A stretch of 64,000 nt of DNA from Hortaea werneckii (GCA_037044905.1 JBAOKB010000061.1:62001-126000), one strand, 5' to 3'; shown: positions 53,099 to 64,000, counted from the first letter of the stretch. The notes: generated by a model from the letters alone, not told the origin. A program made the numbers and translations.

Positions 53099-54621
53099 TC
53101 ACTTCTTCGAGAAGAAGCTCATGATGTTCCCCTGCCCAGTCTTCGCGCCTGCCCCTTTCTTCGCAGGGCCATTAGTCCCAACCGGCTTCGCAGAAGACGC
53201 CATCTTCGGCTTCTTGGGAGCAGGTTCATCCTCAGAGAAGGATTCCCAGCCAGGTTCTTCGCGAGTGACTGCATGCAATCGTCAGTTCATGAGCCATCAC
53301 ATCTCAGCCTGTATTTGAGTCAAACCTACCAAGGTACCCATCTTCGTCTTTGACCGTCTTCTTCTTCATCACACGTCTCCTTCCCCTTCTGCGTCCGCCT
53401 TCGACTTGCACCTCCTCCTTCGGCTCCTCTTCTCCTGCTTAGGTGGTGGCTGGTCTAGAGCACCCGCGTCATGCTCTTCTGCATCTTCTCCTGCCTGGTC
53501 CTTCTCGGACCCAGCGTTTGGCGCTTCTTCCATAACCTCGTCTTCTTCATCCATCATCGCTTCTAGCTCTTTCTGCCTGTCCTTCCTAGATTTGCCTGCG
53601 GGTACCTCGGCCAAGCCGTCCGCTGCTCCGCCGTCAGCTCCGCCATCTGCATCAGGCTCTTCGTCTGAGAAATCGTTCATGGGTACATCGTCTTCTGGTT
53701 CCGGGGCTGGCGAGGCGGAGGTAGAACCTTGAGAGTCTTGTTTCTTGGGTTTGGGAGGCTGCGTCTTTGCGAAGGACTTGAAGATGTCAGAACCCTGGCG
53801 CTTTGGCTGAGCGGGTTTCTTGTCCGCGGCCGCAGCAGGTTCAGGTGTCGCCTTTGCGGAAGATGGTTTAGAATCTTGAGAGTCTACTTTGGAGTCCTTA
53901 GCAGTTTGCTTCTCCGGTACAGTGGGCTTCGCGGTGGGAGGAGCGGGTTTCGTCTTCGTTTCGACGCTTTTCGTGTTTGGTGCCGGAGCAGGTGGTTGCC
54001 GACGCTGAGTTCGTCGCTTTACATGAGAGTTTTGAATTGTGCCATATTGCTTCCAGGCTTGCAACGGATCCTCGGAGGCAAAAGTGGTCACGACCTTGCG
54101 GTTGCATTCGGTCAAAGCTTGGATATCGCTAAGACCTCCTGCCGCTAGACTGTAGATGTGCATGCCTGTGATGGTCTCAAAGGTGGCCATTGCTTGCTCT
54201 AGGTGCTCTTCCTTGGCCAACACCACCGACCGGATGGAGACGGGCTCTTGCGTTTCTTCGGGCTGCGGAGCTGAGCTGCCTGGCAGCGGAGGGCTGCTCT
54301 GCATGTGCGTGTCCTCCTCGTCTGTCTGGCTGTGGACGCCATTGGCCTGGTGAGATGTCTGCTGTAGCCTTGTGCCGGTGATGTGGTAGGTCGCATGGAC
54401 GCTGCCGGGTCGCTTCGCGTTCTGCTTCCGGTGGAACTCATACAGCATCCTGTAATATGTCAGACGGGTGGCCAGTGTGCACAAAGCTTTTCTCGGTTTA
54501 CTACGGACTGTTTGGCCAGATTGCTGTGCAGTTTCAATGCTCTACTCAGCGAGCGATAGCTGACTAGCTGCTGCTCATTGAGCACGTTGACAGCGAGATA
54601 CTCGCTATAGTCTTGAGCCAT
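53099..54621 (-). CDS. DNA polymerase delta subunit 3 (Pol32/Cdc27-like)
   Basis: Three exons: 54621-54509, 54449-53330 and 53268-53099, introns of 59 and 61 nt. The N-terminal part (MAQDYSEYLAVNVLNEQQLVSYRSLSRALKLHSNLAKQ, then MLYEFHRKQNAKRPGSVHATY and the SIRSVVLAKEEHLEQAMATFETITGMHIYSL block) matches the winged-helix-type domain that binds the polymerase B subunit. The middle and C-terminal halves are charged and Pro/Lys-rich. The last exon ends QGNIMSFFSKK, a canonical PCNA-interacting (PIP) box. A single base seems missing near 53430 (gagaag where gaggaag would fit); with it the frame runs through EEVQVEG..RRRVMKKKTVKDEDGYL to the last exon; without it translation ends at 53369 and the PIP box is lost. 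The protein is a nuclear replication/repair factor. Confidence 0.87.
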
Positions 54622-54896
54622 GTTGCCACAGCGAGACCCACTGGAGCCGGTAGATTTATTGCTCTGGGTATGTGTTTGAGGTAGGTAGAAGTTTAAGCGA
54701 TGCGCGTGCTTGGAGCTGTACTGCCCTCTCTCGCTGCAGGTCGCGCTAGAGACGCGTAGATTGACCTCGCGCGATTGTGGGGAAGCTGCGACTTCACTCG
54801 GTCGACTCGCCTCAAGCCCGCTGCCCCATCTTGTATCTTGGCCACCAGCGGGGACCACTTGATTCATGCATTCGATATATTTCTAGTACCTGCGTG
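54622..54896. promoter_or_regulatory. Short divergent promoter (Pol32 and tubulin cofactor D)
   Basis: Only 275 bases separate the two start codons, so the promoters must overlap. It includes a short ACGCGT-like element at 54752 (gagacgcgtag). ACGCGT is the MluI cell-cycle box bound by MBF in yeasts, which suits a replication gene, but one copy is weak evidence. Confidence 0.45.
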
Positions 54897-57800
54897 ATGG
54901 GAAGCAACGATGACGACGCAGACTTGCAACTCATCAAGGCCTCGCCGTCGCTTCTCTCAGACCTCCAAGATGCGCTACCAAGGGCACTCTGGAGACCCGC
55001 CAAGACAGATTCCGCTCCTGGCCGCGTGCATTCGCAGGTTAGACAACGCGATCTAGACAATATTCTCCAGTTGGTACGATAAGATGTCTACAGGATGGAA
55101 TGATAGGGCAACACTCATGGCTCGCAACAGATCGAGCCTTTCCAAGGCGAACCGCAACTCCTGGACTCAAAATTGAAGCACATTGTGCCACCAATAGTGG
55201 ATGCCTACTTACAATATCTACAATTGCCCAAGCGCGCCCCGAAGACAAGTCACTGGCCATTAGACACTGCGCTGTGTATCATACTGTACACGCTCTGCAA
55301 AGTCCGCGGTTATAAGATCATTGTAGGCTTTCTGAGCAATGAGCCTCGCCACTTCGAGCCCGTTCTACAAGCACTTGAACGAACGCTAACTCAGGCGGAC
55401 GTTGATTCGGCTGCAGCACCCTGGCAGGTCTCATACGTCCTCTCTCTATGGGTGTCGCATCTGCTTCTTACACCTTTTGATCTGGCATCTATTTCAGAAC
55501 TAGCACCACCGATCAAGCTCCCAGCAGACCTTGAGTTTCCTACGAGCACGCCAACTTTAGCGGTCAGATGTACTGCCGTTGGTCTCAGGTATCTCTATAC
55601 CTCCACCAAGGCTCAGGATGCAGCTGCGGCCATGCTTGTTCGGCTGGTGACACGGCCAGACATGCAGAAGTTGGGTCTTGCAGATTTGCTGACCAGCAAG
55701 CTACTTGGTGAGGTTTCATATGCGGATTCCAACGTTCCCACGTCAATCTATGAGCGCATTGGTCCTCTCCGCTTCCTGAGCGGCATTGCCACCTCTGCCG
55801 ATCTTTCACGTCTTGTACCCAACATCTACCGAATATGCGAGAAGTTGTCAAACGAAGAAGGCGGCAGCTCAGTAGTCACTAGTAATGCAGTGGCCAAAAA
55901 GTTCTTTGTCAAGATCTTTCGCAATATTGCCATTCTATCCTTACGGTTGACATCTGCAGAGGGTCCCCTTCTGAGCTTTCTCGAGACTACGAGCGTATTG
56001 GAAGATGTTATTGACTACCTTCTTCGCTCGCTCGCTGATCGTGACACGCCGGTGAGATATGCTGCGGCGAAAGCTTTGAGCCTCATCGTACTGGAGCTTG
56101 AGACAGAAATGGGCCACGAAGTCATTCAGGCAGTGCTTGACAGCTTTTGGGAAGACGTTCCTCGTGCTGGCAGTGGAACTCCAGATTTTAGGACAGCCAA
56201 TGCACTCAAGTGGCACGGCTTGACGCTCGCTCTAGCGCACTCACTCTTCAAGCGGACAGCTTCCCCTGAGCAACTGCCAGACATCATCAACGCACTTGCT
56301 GCGGCGCTGCAGTTCGAACAACGGACCGCGACTGGGAGCAGCATTGGCACCAACGTCCGCGACGCAGCAAACTTTGGGATCTGGTCCATGTCGCGTCGAT
56401 ACACTACGGACGAGCTCCTTAAAGTCAGCACCGCGACGCTCCGTTTCGCTAATGCTGGGAGCGGAGGACAGGATTCCGTGATTCAAGTTCTGGCGGTGCA
56501 ACTGATACTATCGGCGTGTCTCGATCCAGCTGGCAATATTAGGCGAGGCTCTTCTGCAGCGTTGCAGGAGCTCATTGGGCGACACCCTGACCAGGTGCAT
56601 GAAGGCATCAGTCTTGTTCAAGTTGTGGAATATCAGGCTGTGGGTTTGAGACGAAGAGCAATGGTGGATGTTGCCAATCAGGCTGCAGATCTGCATGCGA
56701 CATATTGGGCAGCCCTGGTCAAGGGCTCAATGGACTGGCGTGGATTGGGCAGCGTTGACGTTTCGTCTAGAGAGGCAGCAGCAGCAGCTTTGGCGAAGCT
56801 GAACGGAAAGGTGCCTGTGTCCACTCCGGGCTATGTCGTTCTGGATCGAGTCACGAAGCAATTGGATCAGTGCTCATCGAAGGATTCTGAGCTACTACAT
56901 GGCCTGGTGACCGCTGTGTCATACATCATATCTCCTGAAAGCGACGCGGCTACGATCACGCCTGAGCAGATCGCCAATATGTGGCTGAGACTGTCTAACA
57001 TGCGAGAATGCATGGGGAACTTCTCGCCACGAGTCTTGCGTTCTGACTTGCCGTCAGCTGTTGCGAGCATGTTGACCGCTCTATGTCATGCTACTTTGCA
57101 AGCGAAGGAAGATGGTCGACATGCTGAGACTCTTCCGTTCGACGCCGTTGAAACTATTCTGGAGCGCCTGCTTGCACGCCAGGAAGACAGCATCCTGCAG
57201 GGTATCCCAGCTCTTGTCAAGGCTGCCGCCCAACTTAAGCGTGAAGCCGGAGTCCCGCTTGGTTGCCTGGATGCTCAAACGTTGTGCGGCCGAGTAGCGC
57301 TTGACAGCTCCAAAAGCGTTCTTCATGGAGCGGGCAGAGCGATCGCACTTGGTGCTCTTGCTTCTTTGTACGAAAATTGCCTGGCTGGCCAGCAAGCTAA
57401 CGCATCCATCACAACTCTGGCAAATCTGAACGCTGTTATGACTGTGGACTGGCGCATCATCGGTGCCAAAGCGCTGCAGCTTGCTGTGGAAACTGCCGAC
57501 ACCGGCGACTCTATTGGATCGGACATTCTTGAAACAATCGTTCAAGCAATTCATAGGGGCACTAGGGACTATACGGTTGATGAAAGAGGCGATGTCGGAT
57601 CCTTAGTAAGATTGCAGGCACTCTCGTGTGCATCTTCTGTCTTTGAGTACGGATCGAAATGCGGACTTCCTGAGGAAGTATTAAATGTGCTGCGGACAGA
57701 TGTCGCTAGGCTTTCGCTGGAAAAGCTCGATCGCGTTCGAATAGCTGCAGCACGGTGTAGGCATGAGTGGCTAGGGTCGGAGTGGGCGGTAAGAGACGTT

Positions 57801-58435
57801 GCCAGTGTCTCTACCGAGGACTACTTCGCGGCGATCCTAACCCCCTAGGAGCGGAAAACCGAGACTCATCCCTCGAAGGTGCACTACTCGAAGGCTGCAT
57901 TTCCTGCGCTGGCATAAGCGGCGAAAGGCTACTGCAAGCCTCCCGCCTAGCACTTGTAGAGTTGCTCTGTAATGCCGACGATGCACTGCTTGCCGTGCAC
58001 ATGACGGCTTTTGCAGCCATACTGAAAAACATGCTTACCGATGCCACCCATATGCACCTAGCGCTTGAACTTCTTGGCTTCCTCTTGGACATGCAGATAC
58101 CTCAGCGCCTGGCTGATCGAACGGATTTCAAGTGGCGCAATCTACTATCAACAGTACAGAAAGCCCACCACAAGTCTAACGACATCCAGAAGATTGTAGC
58201 TGCTGTGAATGTCTACCGCGAGCTAGCAGGAGTTGCAACCATTCGAGGCGAGGTTCTGAAGAAGCTTGTCAGTATGTTGAAAACGAACCCTTACCCGCGC
58301 GTGAGGATAGCGGTGGCAGAAACGCTGTCGATTACCACCAAAGAGGAGAGATTGCTGTCAGTAAATTGGGCCGCACCAATTGTACACAATAAAGAGACCG
58401 TTGCTGCCGTCGAAGCATCGATACTGGCTTGCTAG
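54897..58435 (+). CDS. Tubulin-specific chaperone D (TBCD/Cin1-like)
   Basis: Exons 54897-55073 and 55131-58435 give about 1,160 residues, the usual family length; the intron (57 nt) is gtacga..caacag. The protein is alpha-helical throughout with HEAT/ARM-type repeats: VPPIVDAYLQYLQLP, HWPLDTALCIILYTLCKVRGYKIIVGFLSNEP is the typical TBCD entry region, and DTPVRYAAAKALSLIV, LILSACLDPAGNIRRGSSAALQELIGRHP and VEYQAVGLRRRAMVDVA mark the later repeats. TBCD captures beta-tubulin and, with cofactors A, C and E, forms or takes apart the alpha/beta heterodimer in the cytosol. At 57841-57845 a run of five C falls one short of what is needed to continue from YFAAILTP to LGAENRDSSLEGALLEGC; as read, the frame stops at 57848, leaving the last ~195 residues in another frame. 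Confidence 0.92.
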
Positions 58436-58590
58436 TTCCCAAGAGATATAACAACGAGACAACGAGTAGGGCTATGACAAGCTCTTTGACAGCCTATGCC
58501 GTTTCATGCGCGCCTTCGAGACTTTCCAAGTGGCATATGACGCCCCGCAAACACTCTGCGTCCTTTTCAGCATAATCTTCAGCACTGTGG

Positions 58591-59727
58591 TCAAAGAGGA
58601 CAGCTTACCTCCCGTCTTTCGCGGAAATCTTCGTACAAGCGCAACCAGATCTTCCTCTCAGCGCAATCATCCAAGCCGCCGCACTTCGGCATCAAGTCCT
58701 GCAGCATATTATCCGCATGCGTTTGCCATGGCTTGGGTAGCGGCCAATCACTGAAATGGACGTATTTGGCCTGCTGGATCTCCCTTTCCGCATCCCACAC
58801 TTCATCTTTGTTACCGAGATATGCGGTATGGTCTATGCTCCTAAACTCGCCGCTGAGCAACGTGTATGGTCGGTGGGGCAGGACCGCGCAACTATCGCCG
58901 TATACTGCATTAATTATCTCCATATCATAATCTGTCGCGGCGCGGCGAGCGATCTGCTTCTGGATTGCCGCGAAAGCTGCTTCAGATGGTTGGACGAGAA
59001 CCATTTGTGCGTTGAGAGTGTCTTTGAGCCAGTACGCACGCGGCATTGCAACAGGTGCCGACGGCATTAGGAATAGCTCGTCCATGCTACGTAAGACTGT
59101 TGCGTCCGAGTCCAGAGAGAGAACTCTCTTGTATTGAGTCTGATTGAACGATAACAATTTCGTAAAGTCCGCAGCCCACGTAAGATCCTCCACGCTGTCG
59201 AGCTGCCAGATCCCTATCGGTTGCAGCTTCACATCATATTGATCCCGAGCTTCGCGCAACAGGCCCGCTTCTGGTGACTCGTCGTCTACGCTCCACTGAT
59301 TCGAGTATAGGAGCAAACGGTCCGCTTTGGCTCCAGTCCGATACAGACTTTCCAGCAACATCACCGAGTTGCAGAGGTGATCCGGCGCTGTGGCATACGT
59401 GCAGTAGGCAAAGTCCTTCCAGCTTGAATCCTCAGCCAACTCTATGTGTCGACTCTTTCTGCCCAAACTGGCTTTGAAGGCCGCTGTAATATACCCTCCA
59501 GACTCTCCAAAAGCATTTCGAAAGGTGAGAAAGTACAAAATTGCAATTGCGAGGGCTGCAGCGACAGCCAGACGCTCGAAGGCCTTGCCGCGTATTCTCG
59601 AAGTGATAGTCATTTGGGACTGATCATTTTGCTCGATCGGCCAGGTCCCAAATCGGCCTCTTGATTCTCTTACAGGCGATGGACGCCAGGAACGTCCGAG
59701 TGATTTGGTTGTGTAGAGGGAAGCCAT
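58591..59727 (-). CDS. GT8-family glycosyltransferase (GNT1-like), type II membrane
   Basis: A single unbroken exon of 378 residues. One signal-anchor helix (LAVAAALAIAILYFLTF) at ~55-71 is followed by a lumenal catalytic domain: FAYCTYATAPDHLCNSVMLLESLYR, DRLLLYSNQW, LSFNQTQYKRVLSLDSDATVLRSMDELFLMP (DSD = the DxD metal/nucleotide-sugar motif), MPRAYWLKDTLNAQMVLVQPSEAAF and YDMEIINAVYGDSCAVLPHRPYTLLSGEF. This fits the GT8-like fungal group that includes yeast GNT1, a Golgi N-acetylglucosaminyltransferase; the donor here is not certain. The 3' end contains gaggtaagc, a good splice donor, so a final exon past 58591 (for instance beginning after ...cgcag at about 58557) is possible and would replace the last four residues. 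Confidence 0.88.
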   Translation of the reverse strand: MASLYTTKSLGRSWRPSPVRESRGRFGTWPIEQNDQSQMTITSRIRGKAFERLAVAAALAIAILYFLTFRNAFGESGGYITAAFKASLGRKSRHIELAEDSSWKDFAYCTYATAPDHLCNSVMLLESLYRTGAKADRLLLYSNQWSVDDESPEAGLLREARDQYDVKLQPIGIWQLDSVEDLTWAADFTKLLSFNQTQYKRVLSLDSDATVLRSMDELFLMPSAPVAMPRAYWLKDTLNAQMVLVQPSEAAFAAIQKQIARRAATDYDMEIINAVYGDSCAVLPHRPYTLLSGEFRSIDHTAYLGNKDEVWDAEREIQQAKYVHFSDWPLPKPWQTHADNMLQDLMPKCGGLDDCAERKIWLRLYEDFRERREVSCPL

Positions 59728-60228
59728 AGGACTTGATTCAAATATTTTCCGGAGAGGGGATGGGGAATAATTAAAAACGTCATGTCATATGTAAGGGTGA
59801 GCGTCTGGAATGCTAGAACGCGTGCTACAGTCTGTGTGACTGCCTCCAAGACATGAGGGACAGGACTTTGACCGAAGAAGATACGGTGGCGTCCGTGGGG
59901 CTTATGGCTGTGTATTGAGGAAACGTTACTTCTTTCGCAATGGAATAGCCTGAGTCATCCAGTGTTTCGAGTGTGATTCAGAGCCCACCTCATCCAATAC
60001 ACAGCAGAAGCCTAAAGCGTACGAGAAGGAAAAAGAGCTCTGGTAATTAGAAACGATTGTTACAAGGAAGGAGTCGTCCTTCGGGTATCATACTACTTTA
60101 CATCGCCCAGGAGATCCAATCAAAATAGTATCAAAAACCAACGAAGTGAACACACAACGCCTCAAGTCGCCTATCCAATGCGCCTACCTCCAGTACTTGT
60201 ACATCCAACAAAGGCAAGACATGAGAAC
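59728..60228. other. Intergenic, no supported gene
   Basis: About 500 bases between the GT8 start (-) and the Tao3-like stop (-). Nothing coding recognised; it contains the GT8 promoter and the Tao3-like 3' end. Confidence 0.45.
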
Positions 60229-63200
60229 CTACGGGTCTGCGCTCATCGGTTGCCCAGGGAGCAAGTGCGCGGGCAACTTTGGCACCCTAGGACCCTTTGT
60301 CGATATCGATGTGACGGCCTTGACGGCCTCACGGGCATCTCGTCGGCTGCCATTGCCGCCCGTAAGCCTGCGTAAGCCTTGCCGAAAGCCGGCGCCTATG
60401 CCGGGGTGCTTGGCCGTGTGGTGAGATTCCTGAGATCCGCCGGTGTGTGTTCTTCCAATAGAAATGTCATCGTCCGAGAATGGCTCGGGCTCATCGCCTG
60501 CTTCGTCCCCGGAAAGAAGGTCGTTCTGCAAGCGTGGCGGCGCTTGCTTCATGGACATGATAGGCGACGTCACACTCCTATTGTGCAGACCGGGCCGCAC
60601 TGTGGGGTTGGCGAAAGCGCCCGGGTTCATGATAGCTGGCTCACGGGGTGGCTGCATTCGCATTTCATTGCTTGCGAACCCAGTCTTGAAGGAGGTCACA
60701 CTTGTATTGCGCTTCAAAGACTTGTGCAGGATGGGCAGAGCCTGCTGGTCATATAGCGTTTCCCGCTCTTCGATGTTGCCAGAGAATCGACCAAGCCCGT
60801 CCGAGTCGAGCGCGCTCGGATCTTCATCTTCCTCTTCAAAGAAATCGTCCAGACTGTCGAGTTTCGTTGCAAGCTCGCCCATGTTGCCGTCGGTCCTGGT
60901 ATCATCCGACATCATGGTTGCAGTGCGATCAGTGAAGTATGAATCGTACTGGTAGTCGTCCTTGTGAAATTCAATGTCAGGCGTGCCGGCCTCCTCCTGC
61001 ACTCCGCTCAGTCCCACGTAAGTCAGAGTGTAGAAGACTGCGTGGACATTGCTTCGCGTCTGAGCCGAGTGTATGGCAGGCATTGGAATCGACCAGCCAG
61101 ATTGCTCAGGTATGCCGTAAAGACTTTTGGTGCTTTCGTACTCTTTCCGCACCGCACGGCTAGAATGAGACCCTGCCATACTCATCCGTAGATGCTTGTT
61201 GTCAAGAGGCGTGCCCGTCATCTCAATAATGTTGTCCAGAACATCGAGTGCTTGCTGGCAGTGCTCCGTCTGCAGCAGACGAGAAAAGGTGAGATCAGGT
61301 CCGGCCCTTGACTGACAATCTCTGGCTTGCGCATGTCGACGTCAGGAACAATGATGCTCAGTATGCGGAGCGTGGAACTTTGAACCAATCGCTCTCATTG
61401 TTCACCAGGCCCAGGAGAAAGACCAGACTCCGGAATTCGAGGCTCGGAAAAAACGCCTCGCGCACGGCTTTGATGGCCTGAGCAAGGAAGTCCTTCTCAC
61501 TCACGTAGCGGTCATTACCGTATGCCTCCAGGACTTGCGCCAGGTTGGTGTGCCCTTGACCTTCGGCGGCCATCGCTAAAATCTTTGCAGATTCTAGACA
61601 CCTACTATCAGAGACATCCTTCTCAGCTTGATGGACATAGCGGGGCAAGTTAGCCAGCACTGTGAACAGGAGACGTTCCTCGGTGCCGACAATGTCGCTC
61701 GAAGGCAACATTATGAGACTTTCCATGATATTAAGCGAACGCTCCATCGACGCGCTTGATCGCAGACCCTTGTAAAGCAGGCTGTGGATGCCAAAGAAAC
61801 CACCCTCCCACTTGGCAGGCTGGCTCTCGCGCAGCAATTTCAGCACTGCAGGATCGCCTAGGTCCATCTTGTCAAGCATAGGGCTAGCATGCTCAGACCT
61901 TCCTGAAATTCGCGTTCGAAGATAGTATCCAGACAGGCACAGGTTGTCCAAAAAGCTGGGGTACTGGAGAAGAGCAAGCGGTGTGAGCGCGTCAATGATG
62001 CTCCTGAGGGTTGTCAGTATCTCCAAGGAGAAGACAAGATAGTCATGGTTCTCGTCGTCTGCGATTGTATTCGACAGTCGTGCAAGCATGTCTGCCAGCA
62101 TCTGCTGGTCCAGCGTTGAAAAGATACAGCGGAAGACCTGGAATGACCGACATGCAACATGGCGCACCGCGCAGGACGTAGCCCATTGCATCGTGACCTT
62201 GCCCCAGTCGTCGCGAATGTTGGGATGAGTGACTGAGAAGATCCTGACAACCTCATCGACAACGTATGACATGGGCTCGGAAACGGCGCGACTGGTTTCC
62301 TCGCCGGCACGCACCTCGCTGTCCGCGTAAGACCACATGATCTTCGGATCATGTCGACGCACGCTCTCAATAAAGTCTTCGATCGACTTCTTGTCCGGCT
62401 CCGTGCTCCCCGGCTCAATCTTGGAAATCACAAGCTCATGAATCAGATGCACGAGCATCTCTCGTGCCTGGTCCTGCACAATGCTTGCGTACTGATCCCA
62501 TTGCACAAGGATGACTTGAAGCAGTGTTGGCACCCTATCGGCTGGAAGTTTGGTCGGCGAAACGACAAGGTCGACAAGCAGGATCATGCAAAGCTGACCG
62601 AGAGACAACCCATTCTGCTTTGCACCGCTGGGAAGTACGACCGCCAGATCGGCGATGTAGGGCAAGTTCGCGGTGTCAGTTGGCGCCTGTAAAGGCTCAC
62701 GTCGCTCTGCCACCATTGTCTTCGGGCAAATCTGAAGAAGCAGATATTCGATGACCCTCGCACCGGCAGGGGTCTTGGATAAGAAGACAACGATCTGCTT
62801 GGCGTAAATGACAAAATTGTGTTCTTTCCTGTCCAAGCAGATTCTGATGATGAAATCAAGCACCAATTGCACATTGCCGGCGTAAGGACCTGTAGCCAAT
62901 GCTTGCCAAAGCGCCTGTATTTCGTTGTGCATCGTGATGCTGATCTTGACAGTGATCTCGAACAAATTGACGAGGAGCATGTAGGAGGTTGGAGTTGGCC
63001 CGCCGTTCGGGTCCAGCTGCAGCTCAATTGTCTGGATCCAAGGAAGCATACCAGATACCATATTGCGCTGATGGTCCGGTTGAAGCTCGTTGAAATACGC
63101 CGAAAACTCCGAGAACACGTGGAAAGCGAGTTCCGGATGTTGTTTGGCAAGCCGCCGTGAGACCTCAAACTGGGCTAGTTTGTAGACTGCAGTCGTCTTA

Positions 63201-64000
63201 TCCGACACACTAATATCGAGATCCTGCAGCTTCGACGTCTTCCCTTGCCTCTCCTCCAAATTGCGCAAGAGGCGGGCCGACTTCATGCGGATATTGCTAT
63301 CTTCATTGCCAAGCGTGTAAAGTCCAGCGCAGAGGATCTTCCAGAAGGGAGTGGTGACGATTGTGTTCTCAATCAAGACCTTGGTCACGACTTCGAAGTA
63401 GCTCGTAAGTGCCTTTGGCGATCTTGCGATGTAACACATACGCATCGTCTGGGCCATAAGCGAAGGCTGGTCGAGGTTGTGAACGATCAGGTTCTGCAAT
63501 GCTCTTCGTCCGATGGCATGTGTGCGATCGCTCGGAGCCTCGAAGATGGCACTGATCCAGGACAACATCCTGCGAACGTCAAACTGCATAAGAATCTTGT
63601 TGTCCGCGACAAAGTTGAGTGGCCCAGCGCATAAAGCCGCCATAGCACTGAGCGCAGCAGTCTGCAGTTCGTTCTTTTCCTTCTCAATGGCAGAGTTGAT
63701 AATGCCCCGGCTACGGAGGTCCTGCTCGCGGTCTAACAATGACCTTCTCAAATGATCTTCATGCCTCCGCAGCTGAGTCTCATTGGCGAAAAGCCGCACC
63801 AGTTCTCCACCAAAGAAAAGGTTGCTTGTCTCGCTTGGAACGAAAACCACCGCGTGGTATCTTTGAGCTGTTTCATGCAGTCATACAAGGTCTCGACAAG
63901 CGTGCAGAAATGCGTCCTGAGTTTCTGGAACTCGAGCTCGTTCTGGATCTCCGTGTCGCTGAGGAAGATGCGCAAGTGTTTTGCATAGTCTCCCATGAAC
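60229..64000 (-). CDS. Tao3/Mor2/Furry cell-morphogenesis protein, C-terminal part
   Basis: The gene enters from the right edge and ends at 60229, so about 1,250 C-terminal residues are in the window (the family is >2,000 long). The segments TLYDCMKQLKDTTRWFSFQARQATFSLVENWCGFSP, SAIEKEKNELQTAALSAMAALCAGPL, DVRRMLSWISAIFE, ISVSDKTTAVYKLAQFEVSRRLAKQHPELAF, AVRHVACRSFQVFRCIFSTLDQQMLADMLARLSNTI, FFGIHSLLYKGLRSSASMERSLNIMESLI and FLLGLVNNESDWFKV are the conserved C-terminal HEAT-like region of Tao3/Mor2/Furry. A phosphorylation-rich disordered tail follows. These scaffolds bind NDR/Cbk1 kinase and set polarity and cell separation. Three single-base losses are apparent near 63783, 61374 and 61280; without repair the product would fragment. 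Confidence 0.92.

Noticed and set aside
53406..54148. Plus-strand Ser/Pro- and Leu/Arg-rich frames
   Set aside because: Antisense of the repetitive charged region of Pol32.
1..64000. tRNA, rRNA, CRISPR arrays, intact transposons, prophage-like or polyketide/peptide synthetase genes
   Set aside because: Looked for by typical motifs on both strands; no T-arm with cloverleaf context, no regular spacer repeats, no transposase, integrase or reverse-transcriptase motif, and no megasynthase were seen.

Overview
The window looks like the nuclear genome of a filamentous ascomycete. The genes carry introns of mostly 46-108 nt with canonical GT..AG ends and CTAAC/CTGAC-like branch sites. They lie on both strands with short intergenic gaps, and the families are fungal: Zn2Cys6 regulators, CFEM-free small GPI proteins, DUF3431, chloroperoxidase and berberine-bridge oxidases. 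The protein flavour suggests Dothideomycetes (Mycosphaerellales/Capnodiales-like), but that is inference. No rRNA, tRNA, CRISPR or intact transposon was seen.

Layout. 0-9 kb: a partial coiled-coil gene at the left edge (-), a small secreted GPI-type protein (+), an ankyrin protein (-), an unknown conserved-looking 180-aa protein (-) and a secreted beta-propeller (SMP-30-like) protein (-). 9-20 kb: an accessory-style oxidoreductase neighbourhood with a DUF3237-like secreted protein, an NmrA-like NAD(P)-binding protein using a GC-AG intron, a large secreted FAD oxidase of the berberine-bridge class and a Zn2Cys6 regulator lacking one zinc cysteine. It ends with a divergent pair of bacterial-type single-exon genes (B3/4-domain protein and PaiB-like FMN protein). 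21-31 kb: a tail-anchored acyl-CoA-binding protein (Atg37/ACBD5 type), a secreted copper amine oxidase, a fused molybdenum-cofactor enzyme (gephyrin/CnxE type) with a 24-residue histidine-rich linker, and a bZIP factor. 31-46 kb: a second Zn2Cys6 factor, a CLC chloride transporter, a histone-fold protein, MLH1, a 2.4-kb stretch without a recognisable gene, and a chloroperoxidase-type haem-thiolate enzyme. 46-64 kb: a fungal 'glycosyltransferase 2' protein, a DUF3431 protein, an arylsulfotransferase-fold protein, the Pol32 subunit of DNA polymerase delta with a C-terminal PIP box, tubulin cofactor D, a GT8 glycosyltransferase, and the C-terminal part of the Tao3/Mor2/Furry morphogenesis scaffold running off the right edge.

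The most striking global pattern is reading-frame integrity. Every recognisable gene from 0 to 31 kb reads cleanly once introns are placed. From about 34.7 kb to the right edge I count more than 20 single-base gains or losses, most of them in short homopolymers (runs of 2-5). They interrupt otherwise well-conserved housekeeping genes: CLC, histone-fold, MLH1, peroxidase, glycosyltransferase 2, Pol32, cofactor D and Tao3. Homopolymer sequencing or assembly error is the likeliest cause. A real mutator history is an alternative, and MLH1 is itself among the broken genes. Gene spans in that half are given for the whole reconstructed locus, with the breaks noted.

I recognised no wholly new molecular system. 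The best leads for novelty are the frame-integrity boundary, the amine oxidase whose cofactor-forming tyrosine codon is split by an intron, the bacterial-like B3/4-PaiB pair, the four-cysteine-plus-tyrosine zinc cluster, and the 9-18 kb oxidoreductase/regulator group without a recognisable backbone enzyme.
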